The position numbers were made by a program, and so were the translations under genes. Below, piece by piece: positions 5,863-12,026 of a DNA stretch of 14,670 bases. The stretch's first letter is position 1; every line of letters starts with the position of its first letter. The notes under the pieces are model-generated. The model made no database searches, had not been told where the DNA came from, and worked only from the letters and a program-made list of their open reading frames with translations. The stretch is from an uncultured Collinsella sp. GTDB lineage: Bacteria; Actinomycetota; Coriobacteriia; Coriobacteriales; Coriobacteriaceae. The stretch lies in contig USBA01000026.1 in the NCBI GenBank assembly GCA_900552735.1, positions 1 through 14,670 on the forward strand. Reading direction: 5' to 3'.

Positions 5863-7191
5863 ATGTCTGACGACTTTTACACCATGGTCGATTCCGGAGA
5901 CCCGGCACCCGACAACGAGCACATCACCGGCGTACGCGAAGAGCGTGGCCAGGAAGAGCAAGCCGCTGCGAAAGCGCAGGCTGCCATGTATGCCGCACGC
6001 ATCGCGGTCTATGACGACATGCTGTCGACGCCACGCGTCATCGTCATCGAACCTAAGGACGTGCGCACCTATCTGGAAGAGACAACCAACACCGTCTACC
6101 AGTGCATGAAAGAACAGGGCGGGCACATCTCGCTCATGGTTATCCGCGAGATTGTCGAAAACTTTATCCACGCCCACTTTGCAGAGCCCATCATCTCGAT
6201 CCTAGACGGCGGCGACACCATCCGATTCGCAGACCAGGGACCGGGGATCGACGACAAGGAGCGCGCGTTCGACTTTGGCGTTACCAGCGCAAACAGCAAC
6301 ATGAAACGATACATCCGCGGAACCGGAGCCGGGTTTCCCATGGTGCAGGAGTACCTGGAAAACGCCGGCGGCGCTGTATCCATCGAGGACAACATGGGCA
6401 ACGGCACCGTGGTCACGGTAAGTCTGGACCCCAAGCGTGTGCAGGAAATCGAGCGCGCCGGAGGGCGGGGCGCTGCTGTGCGCCCCGAGACGGAACAGCT
6501 GGCATATCCCCTATCTAGCACGTTTGCACAGCAGCCTGTGGCGCAGCAGATGCAGCAGCCTGGAAGTTTTCCCACGCAAGACCCCCAGGCACCGCTGGGC
6601 AACGCAGTGCAAAACATGCCGGAGGGCATAGGCTCGGCAGATCTGGACACAGGCGCCGTGCAGCAGACGGTAGCCATGCCAAACATCGCGCAAATGGGCT
6701 ACCAACCACACCCGCAAGGATATCCTCCCCAATATATGCCGCAGCAGGGATATGCCCAGCCGTATCCGCAGCAGTATCCTCAGGGGTACCAGCAGCCGTA
6801 TCAGCAGATGCCGCAGGGAAACCTCAACCCCTGGACTCAGCAGATGCCGCCGCAGCCTTACCAACAGTGGCCGCAAAGTTTTCAACAGCAGATGCCGCCC
6901 ATGCAGAGTTCTCAACAACCAGCAGCTCAAATGATGTATCCTAATGCGGCGAATCAATACGCGCAACCGCAGTCGGACGTGTTTGTAAGCGAACGCGGCA
7001 ACGCCGCATTAGGGTATCTGGCCCAACATCAAGAGTGCGGCGCGACGGACTTGGCGCGGGCGTTTGGAAACTCTGCACCCACCTGGTCGCGCACGCTCAA
7101 CGATTTGGCGCAGACGGGCTTGATAGTCAAACATGGGCAGAAATACCATCTGACCGAAATCGGAAGCGCTCGCGTGCGGGCCCAAGATTAA
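5863..7191 (+). CDS. GHKL-type ATPase with Gln/Pro-rich linker and winged-helix-like C-terminus, located at oriC (function unknown)
   Basis: The 442-residue protein has an ATP-binding domain of the GHKL (histidine kinase/anti-sigma kinase) fold at about 60-190. The N-box is REIVENFIHA (95-104, with E99 and N100). The G1 box is DQGPGI (124-129), the G2-like loop is RGTGAGFPMV (152-161), and it ends with GNGTVVTVSL. There is no phospho-acceptor DHp domain and no membrane segment. Residues about 222-372 are low complexity, rich in Gln, Pro, Tyr and Met. Residues about 373-440 (ALGYLAQHQECGATDLARAF...YHLTEIGSARV) look like a winged helix of the MarR/IclR kind. It starts at the first ATG after an in-frame stop, with a weak SD. 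It ends 15 bases before dnaA, so co-transcription is likely. Role in initiation control is inference. Confidence 0.85.
   Translation: MSDDFYTMVDSGDPAPDNEHITGVREERGQEEQAAAKAQAAMYAARIAVYDDMLSTPRVIVIEPKDVRTYLEETTNTVYQCMKEQGGHISLMVIREIVENFIHAHFAEPIISILDGGDTIRFADQGPGIDDKERAFDFGVTSANSNMKRYIRGTGAGFPMVQEYLENAGGAVSIEDNMGNGTVVTVSLDPKRVQEIERAGGRGAAVRPETEQLAYPLSSTFAQQPVAQQMQQPGSFPTQDPQAPLGNAVQNMPEGIGSADLDTGAVQQTVAMPNIAQMGYQPHPQGYPPQYMPQQGYAQPYPQQYPQGYQQPYQQMPQGNLNPWTQQMPPQPYQQWPQSFQQQMPPMQSSQQPAAQMMYPNAANQYAQPQSDVFVSERGNAALGYLAQHQECGATDLARAFGNSAPTWSRTLNDLAQTGLIVKHGQKYHLTEIGSARVRAQD
6153..6172. promoter_or_regulatory. Possible DnaA box pair inside the ATPase gene (N-box codons)
   Basis: TTTTCGACA on the minus strand (6153-6161) and TTATCCACG on the plus strand (6164-6172) lie two bases apart. 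The first is identical to the box at 5717-5725; the second is one base from the classical TTATCCACA. They fall in codons for the conserved VENFIHA, so coding constraint may explain them. Confidence 0.35.
6874..6917 (+). promoter_or_regulatory. Possible DnaA boxes inside the Gln-rich part of the ATPase gene
   Basis: CAAAGTTTTCAACAG at 6874-6888 is an exact 15-bp copy of 5765-5779 in the left oriC cluster and contains TTTTCAACA (6879-6887). TTCTCAACA follows at 6909-6917, the same word as at 5740-5748 on the other strand. The frame encodes Ser-Phe-Gln-Gln and Ser-Ser-Gln-Gln, so Gln codon repetition may contribute. Confidence 0.4.
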
Positions 7192-7206
7192 GGAACGGGA
7201 GAGACA

Positions 7207-8913
7207 GTGGACGAGGAAGCAAGCATCATCCTGGGGGATGCCATCGCCTTTTGTCAGCGCGACGGCCAAGATGTGCGCCTCATCAACATGCTGGGGCAAT
7301 CGCGTGCTGTGAGCCTGACCGAGGACACCTTGACGATTGAGGCCCCCTCACGATTTGCCATCGCTCAGCTCAAAAAGCATCAGCCGACCATCGAGGCGTA
7401 CCTGGAAGAGATCGCCTTTGCACCGATTGCGCTCAACATCGTGGCACCACAGGGCTCCGCGGCAGATAACGCCGCACCCGCGGCACCCGTCGTTCCCCCG
7501 GCGGCGCCAGCTACCACCACAGTGTCGGCTCCCGAGCATCAAATCGGCGATGTTTCCCGTGAAACCATGCCCACCGTCTCGACGCCGGCGGCCCCCATGT
7601 CCGCTGCCACACACATGCCTATCGCGCACGACGCAACACCGGGCGAGAATTCGGGCATCGCAATCAAAAACACGCTTTCGGCCGACGATTTCCGCCGCAT
7701 GATGAACCAGATGAAAGGCGAGGCGCCTGCAAAGAGTGCAAAACCAGCCTCCACATCGCCCATGAGCGTCCCCGCAGCTGCGGCACCGATCGAGCAGAAC
7801 ACCGACGGCGCGCCGCTCGCGGCCAACTCGAAATTCACCTTCGAAAACTTTGTCTACGGCCCAGAAAACAGCCATGCCTATCGCTCAGCCCTCAAGTTTG
7901 CCGCGCTCGCGGACGAACGCGGCACATGCACATCCCTGTTCATCTATGGCAAATCGGGGCTGGGCAAGACCCATCTGCTGCTCGCCATCAAAAACGAGCT
8001 CGCCGAAAAGTCGCCCGAGATCAAGGTAAAGTACGCCAACTCACAGGCGTACCTCGATGACCTGATGACGGAGTTCGACCGCCAAAAGAAGAGCAACGCC
8101 CCCATCATGCAGGCATACCACGACGTGGACGTGCTCATCATCGACGACATTCAAAACATCATCGGCAAGCGCGCGAGCGTGGACTACTTCTTCCAGCTCA
8201 TGGACGAGTTTATCCGCAACAACAAAAAAGTCGTCATCGCAGCCGACCGTGCGCCCAAAGACCTGAGCATGGACGAGCGCCTTACCAGCCGTTTTAATGC
8301 CGGTATGCTCTGTTTGGTGGCGGAGCCCAGCTACGAGATGAAATACAAGATCTTGCAGCGCTACTACGAGAACACGATAGCCGCCGCACCCGAGGCGGGT
8401 GACGACTCGCTGCTGGCGGCCTATGGCGGCGATGGTGGGCATCTGACCGACGAGCACTTTAAGCACATGGCAGAAGTCTCGGGAACCAACATCCGCGAAC
8501 TCGAGAGCTTCTGCGAACGCTGCGCCGGCGAGGCAGGAGACCGCGAACGCGAGGGCAGCGAGCTCAGTTTCGACGACATCGACGCCATCGCAAGTCAGTA
8601 CTTCGATACGTCGGCCAAAAAGATCAACGTGCAGACGGTCCAGTCTGTCATTGAAGAGCAGTACGGCGTGACGCACGAGGAGCTCATCGGCCCGCGCCGC
8701 AACGCCAACATAGCCAAAGCCCGCCATATCGCCATATATCTGGCCATCGAGATGTGCGAGATGACGACTACGGCGGTGGGCGCGGAGTTTGGCAACCGCA
8801 ACCACTCAACCGTCAGTACGAGCTATAAAAAGGTTCAGAAGATGATTCAGGAAGACCGCACCATAACCGAGGATCTCAAATCGCTGCGAGATAGAATTAC
8901 ACTGCGCTCGTAG
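7207..8913 (+). CDS. dnaA: Chromosomal replication initiator protein DnaA
   Basis: DnaA binds boxes at oriC, opens the duplex as an ATP filament and helps load the helicase. The 568-residue protein has all four domains. Domain I is about 1-85, and domain II is a long Ala/Pro-rich linker (about 90-210). The AAA+ domain starts FTFENFVYGPENSHAY, with Walker A GKSGLGKT (248-255) and Walker B VLIIDDIQN (309-317). Domain IV contains TAVGAEFGNRNHSTVSTSYKK. The usual GGRDHTTV recognition motif reads GNRNHSTV (529-536), with Asn at the E. coli Asp433 position. LTSRFNAGMLCLVAEPSY also departs from the usual SRFxWG. The GTG start follows GGGAG with a 5-base spacer. A parS-like site lies in the linker. 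dnaN follows after a 238-bp gap. Confidence 0.97.
   Translation: MDEEASIILGDAIAFCQRDGQDVRLINMLGQSRAVSLTEDTLTIEAPSRFAIAQLKKHQPTIEAYLEEIAFAPIALNIVAPQGSAADNAAPAAPVVPPAAPATTTVSAPEHQIGDVSRETMPTVSTPAAPMSAATHMPIAHDATPGENSGIAIKNTLSADDFRRMMNQMKGEAPAKSAKPASTSPMSVPAAAAPIEQNTDGAPLAANSKFTFENFVYGPENSHAYRSALKFAALADERGTCTSLFIYGKSGLGKTHLLLAIKNELAEKSPEIKVKYANSQAYLDDLMTEFDRQKKSNAPIMQAYHDVDVLIIDDIQNIIGKRASVDYFFQLMDEFIRNNKKVVIAADRAPKDLSMDERLTSRFNAGMLCLVAEPSYEMKYKILQRYYENTIAAAPEAGDDSLLAAYGGDGGHLTDEHFKHMAEVSGTNIRELESFCERCAGEAGDREREGSELSFDDIDAIASQYFDTSAKKINVQTVQSVIEEQYGVTHEELIGPRRNANIAKARHIAIYLAIEMCEMTTTAVGAEFGNRNHSTVSTSYKKVQKMIQEDRTITEDLKSLRDRITLRS
7551..7566. promoter_or_regulatory. parS: Imperfect parS-like site within the dnaA linker codons
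   Basis: TGTTTCCCGTGAAACC matches parS at 14 of 16 positions and keeps the central CG. It encodes DVSRET within an otherwise Ala/Pro-rich linker, a peptide typical of parS sites placed in genes. ParB binding is plausible but unproven. Confidence 0.55.
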
Positions 8914-8927
8914 GGAAATAGAGACAC

Positions 8928-9092
8928 CTGTTGAAAACTTGTCGAAACGCCGGGCATAACGTGTCTAAAACTCGCCCCAAGGCGACGAAAAGTTTTCCGC
9001 AGGTTTTGAACGTGGAAAACACGGTCGGTTGCGCACAGGTTGCTGTCGATTCTCTTTTTGGGGTTGACAAGCGCTTTTGGGAGTAATCAACA
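8928..9092. other. oriC: Predicted oriC, right part: DnaA boxes in the dnaA-dnaN gap
   Basis: CTGTTGAAAACTT at 8928-8940 is the reverse complement of AAGTTTTCAACAG found at 5767-5779 and 6876-6888. Related words follow: GTTTCGACA (8940-8948, -), TTTTCCGCA (8993-9001, +), TTTTCCACG (9011-9019, -) and TAATCAACA (9084-9092, +). The last box stands 12 bases before a trinucleotide tract. The layout resembles the DnaA-box side of a Bacillus-type unwinding region. Confidence 0.75.
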
Positions 9093-9104
9093 GTTTCGTC
9101 AGTG

Positions 9105-9133
9105 CTATTACTATTATTAAGATATTTATATCT
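9105..9133. other. Predicted DNA unwinding element with DnaA-trio-like repeats
   Basis: CTATTACTATTATTA (9105-9119) reads on the complementary strand as five 3'-(G/A)AT-5' triplets, the DnaA-trio pattern described for Bacillus subtilis oriC. It is followed by the AT-only-rich inverted repeat AGATAT-TT-ATATCT (9120-9133), and then by the dnaN ribosome binding site. Unwinding activity is inferred from pattern and position. Confidence 0.72.
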
Positions 9134-9151
9134 ATAGAAAGGTATTAAAAG

Positions 9152-10255
9152 ATGAAGTTTACCGTCAGCCAAAGCTCGCTCACGCAAGCCATTGGCGTCG
9201 TTATGAAAGGCGTCGCTTCGGCATCTACCCTTCCCATCCTGTCGGGCGTGCTCGTTAAGGCGCAGGACGGCATCTTGGAATTCCAGACCTCTAACTACAC
9301 CATCTCGATTCGTCATCGCATTGCCGCGCATGTCGAAGAAGAGGGCGAGATGGTGATTCCCTGCAAGATGCTCTCGAACATTACGAAGACCCTTCCCGAC
9401 GCCCCGGTTACCTTTGAGCTCTCGGAGCGTCAGGTGCTGATCGGATGCGAGAAGAGCTCCTTCCGCCTCAACACGCTCGACGCCAACGATTTCCCCGAGT
9501 TCCCCGCCTATGCCATCGAAAGTGCGGTGGAGCTCCCGACCGATATCCTGTCCGAGATGGTCAGCCGCGTGTGGCGCGTCACTTCGACTGATAAGGCCCG
9601 CCCCATCCTGGGAGGCGTTCACATGAAGGTCGAGAACAACACCGTGCGCCTGGTGGCAACCGACTCCTTCCGTCTGGCTGTATGCGACACCCAGGTCGAG
9701 ACCTCGACGCTCGAGGGGTCCTTTGAGCTCAACGTTCCGGCCGACGCCTTCAACGACGCCCTGAGCATCATGGCCAGCCAGGCGACCATCATGATCGGCG
9801 CCACCGACACCCAGGTTGTCTTTGAGGCCGGCAACACCACCTACGTGTCGCGCCGTATCGAGGGCGTGTACCCCAACTACAAGCAGCTCATCCCCGATTC
9901 GTGCGTGACGAGCGTCAAGATCGACGTGGCGGCTTTTAATGCCGCCCTCAAGCGCGTGGCGGTCATCGCGAGCGCGAACCCCGCAGTCAAGTTCGAGATC
10001 GATGTCGAGAACGGCCAGATGGGCCTGTCCTCCATCTCCAATGACCAGGATCTGGCGCAGGAGACAATCGATGTCGAGGCCGAGGGCGAGTCGGGCACCA
10101 TCGCCTTTAACTACCACTACATCTTTGGCTGCCTCAATGCCCTATCCAAGGAGAAGGAGATCACGCTGGAGCTCAAGAGCTACTCGCAGGCGGGTATCTT
10201 TAAGTCCTACGACAAGATCAACTATCTGTACCTGGTCATGCCGGTTCGCATCTAG
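9152..10255 (+). CDS. dnaN: DNA polymerase III subunit beta (sliding clamp)
   Basis: DnaN forms the ring-shaped dimer that tethers DNA polymerase III and other repair proteins to DNA. The 367-residue length is typical for three clamp repeats. Family features include MKFTVSQSSL at the start and PILSGVLVKAQDGILEFQTSNY. The central segment has TDKARPILGGVHMKVENNTVRLVATDSFRLA, the third domain has YVSRRIEGVYPNYKQLIPDS, and the C-terminus is YLYLVMPVRI. The ATG follows AAAGG, about 9 bases away, immediately after the putative unwinding element. recF follows after 9 bases. A TTGACA at 9064 lacks a partner -10, so its promoter is not defined here. Confidence 0.98.
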   Translation: MKFTVSQSSLTQAIGVVMKGVASASTLPILSGVLVKAQDGILEFQTSNYTISIRHRIAAHVEEEGEMVIPCKMLSNITKTLPDAPVTFELSERQVLIGCEKSSFRLNTLDANDFPEFPAYAIESAVELPTDILSEMVSRVWRVTSTDKARPILGGVHMKVENNTVRLVATDSFRLAVCDTQVETSTLEGSFELNVPADAFNDALSIMASQATIMIGATDTQVVFEAGNTTYVSRRIEGVYPNYKQLIPDSCVTSVKIDVAAFNAALKRVAVIASANPAVKFEIDVENGQMGLSSISNDQDLAQETIDVEAEGESGTIAFNYHYIFGCLNALSKEKEITLELKSYSQAGIFKSYDKINYLYLVMPVRI

Positions 10256-10264
10256 CGCTGCGCC

Positions 10265-11371
10265 ATGACCATGTTTGCCCGCAACCTTTCCGTCGCGCGC
10301 TACCGCAGTTTCGATAGCTACCGTCTTGACCTGGACGAAGGCGTGACGGTGCTTGCGGGACCCAACGCGGCGGGAAAGACCAACCTTATAGAGGCGCTGC
10401 AGCTTTTGACGAGCGGCGCCTCGTTTAGGCATCCCACCGCTACCGAGCTCGTGCACGACGGCACGGGCTCGTGCAGGCTCGAGTTGAGACTCGAGGGCGA
10501 TGGCCGCGTGCTCGATATGGGGCTGGGCGTTGAGGACGGCAAGCGCTCGTTTAGCCGTAACGGCAAGAGATGTTCGGCCGCCGGCGTGCGCGGGGTTTTG
10601 CCGAGCGTGCTTTTTTGCCCCGATCATCTGGATATGGTCAAACGCGGTGCCAGCGTGCGTCGGGCCGCCCTCGACGACTTTGGCGTGCAACTGAGCGCCC
10701 GTTACGCCGACCTGGCGAGCACCTACGGGCGTTGCGTGACGCAGCGCAACGCCCTGCTCAAGGAGTCCTGGTGCTGCCGCGAGATGCTCGGCGCATGGAA
10801 TGACTCCATCGCTCGCGCCGGGTCCGCCCTGCTCGTGCATCGTTTGGCCCTGCTCGACCGACTGGCAGGCCATGTGCGCGCCGCGTATGGGCAGGTGGCG
10901 TCCGGTGAGGACGCAGGCGTGTCCTATGTGTCCACACTGGGGGATTTGCCTCAAACCGAGGGGCGCGAGGAACTTAAGGGCTGGGCGTACGAGCATATGC
11001 TCGCGGCCCTCGATGAGCGTGCCGATGAGGAGATGCGCCGCGGCGTGACGCTTGTGGGTCCGCATCGCGACGAGATTGAGTTTACCGTTGCGGGTCGATC
11101 TGCCCGTTCGTTTGCCAGCCAAGGGCAGCAGCGAACGCTGGTGCTTGCCTGGAAGGTGGCAGAAGTGGCCGTGGCGCGCGATATCCTGGGCACCGCGCCA
11201 CTGCTGCTTTTGGACGACGTGATGAGCGAGCTCGATGCCGGGCGTCGAGGCGCTTTTCTGCAGCTGATCGGTGATGACATCCAGACGGTCATAACCACGA
11301 CCAACCTGGGGTACTTTACCGATGACCTGCTTGAACGAGCCAAGGTGGTGAGCATGGGTGAGGCGTGCTAA
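10265..11371 (+). CDS. recF: DNA replication and repair protein RecF
   Basis: RecF is an ABC/SMC-like ATPase that, with RecO and RecR, loads RecA on gapped DNA. The 368-residue protein has Walker A GPNAAGKT (32-39) and RYRSFDSYRLDLDEGV at the N-terminus. FCPDHLDMVKRGASVRR is the usual mid-region motif. The ABC signature is SQGQQRTLVLAWKVAE (from 285), and Walker B is LLLLDDVMSELD (313-324). ATG codons at 10265 and 10271 are both possible (MTMFARN); neither has a good SD, so coupling to dnaN is likely. The 3' end overlaps the next gene by 14 bases. The length is typical. Confidence 0.96.
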   Translation: MTMFARNLSVARYRSFDSYRLDLDEGVTVLAGPNAAGKTNLIEALQLLTSGASFRHPTATELVHDGTGSCRLELRLEGDGRVLDMGLGVEDGKRSFSRNGKRCSAAGVRGVLPSVLFCPDHLDMVKRGASVRRAALDDFGVQLSARYADLASTYGRCVTQRNALLKESWCCREMLGAWNDSIARAGSALLVHRLALLDRLAGHVRAAYGQVASGEDAGVSYVSTLGDLPQTEGREELKGWAYEHMLAALDERADEEMRRGVTLVGPHRDEIEFTVAGRSARSFASQGQQRTLVLAWKVAEVAVARDILGTAPLLLLDDVMSELDAGRRGAFLQLIGDDIQTVITTTNLGYFTDDLLERAKVVSMGEAC

Positions 11372-11921
11372 TTACGAGCGCGAGAACGGAACGGTTGCCT
11401 TTGGCGGCTTTTTGGATGCCGAGCGTCAGCGCATCCTGGCGGCCGCGACACCTGAGCGCCGCGCGCAAATGGAGGCTGCCGAGGAGTCGCGCGCGGTCTA
11501 TCGTGCCTGGAATGCGGTGTGCTCGGGCACGCGCGAGGGACGCCACGTGACGGGCCTACGCTACCTGCCCGAGTCCAATGAGCTGCTGGTGTATCTCGAT
11601 TCGCCCTCGTGGACGCAGGAGATGACGCTGCTGCGCGAGATCATCCGGGCGCGCATGGAGCGGGCCGGCGCGCATGTGGACGGCCTGGTGTTCAAAACGA
11701 CCGCGCTCGGTCACACGCCGCCGGCTGCCAAGGAGCGCCTGCGCCCGGCCGTGACCGAACGACCGCCGGTTCCGCACGCCGATCTAAGCGAAGCCGAACG
11801 CGGCGAGATCGAGCGCCAAGTGGCGCCCATCGAAGACCAAAAACTGCGCGAGGCCCTCGAGAATGCCATGAGAGCCAGTGCCGAGTGGGCCAAGGGCGTG
11901 CAAAGCAAAAAAGAGCCTTAA
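11358..11921 (+). CDS. dciA: DciA-like DUF721 protein (putative DnaB helicase loader/operator)
   Basis: DUF721 proteins of the DciA type help load the replicative helicase DnaB in bacteria lacking DnaC/DnaI. The 187-residue protein has an N-terminal charged region. The DUF721 core at about 45-115 contains VYRAWNAVCSG, YLPESNELLVYLDSPSWTQEM and LLREIIRARMERAG. A charged helical tail follows, with LSEAERGEIERQVAPIEDQKLREALENAM. The GTG start at 11358 lies 14 bases inside recF, with GGTGG upstream. The recF-dciA-gyrB order is the usual actinobacterial one and supports the assignment. Sequence similarity in this family is low, so the exact symbol is less certain than the DUF721 call. Confidence 0.85.
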   Translation: MRRANYERENGTVAFGGFLDAERQRILAAATPERRAQMEAAEESRAVYRAWNAVCSGTREGRHVTGLRYLPESNELLVYLDSPSWTQEMTLLREIIRARMERAGAHVDGLVFKTTALGHTPPAAKERLRPAVTERPPVPHADLSEAERGEIERQVAPIEDQKLREALENAMRASAEWAKGVQSKKEP

Positions 11922-11947
11922 ATCGCATCTGGTGGCCTTGTAGAGCC

Positions 11948-11977
11948 AAATACCCTCGTTCCCGAGGGTATTTTTTT
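11948..11977 (+). terminator. Intrinsic terminator between dciA and gyrB
   Basis: AAATACCCTCG (11948-11958) pairs with CGAGGGTATTT (11963-11973) over a TTCC loop, and a run of seven T follows from 11971. This ends the dnaA-dciA transcript. gyrB therefore needs its own promoter within the next 50 bases; I see no clear -35/-10 pair there. Confidence 0.93.
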
Positions 11978-12026
11978 ACGATAAACTAGTAAGGCTGTAC
12001 ACATTTTCTTAGCTGAAGGAGGACGT

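Noticed and set aside
8210..8218. TTATCCGCA in dnaA as a DnaA box
   Set aside because: It is isolated in a conserved AAA+ coding segment (FIRN), with one mismatch to the E. coli box and no match to the local TTTTCRACA type; likely chance.
9064..9069. TTGACA as a dnaN promoter -35
   Set aside because: No acceptable -10 lies 15-19 bases downstream; the position reads TCAACA, part of a box-like word.
8897..10117. Minus-strand open frame opposite dnaN and across the dnaA-dnaN gap
   Set aside because: It runs antisense to dnaN and through the origin boxes. The composition is that of a shadow frame, without family resemblance.
11975..12002. Possible gyrB promoter (TTTACG ... TACACA)
   Set aside because: Only about half of the consensus matches, and it overlaps the terminator T-tract. 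A promoter is expected here but cannot be placed.
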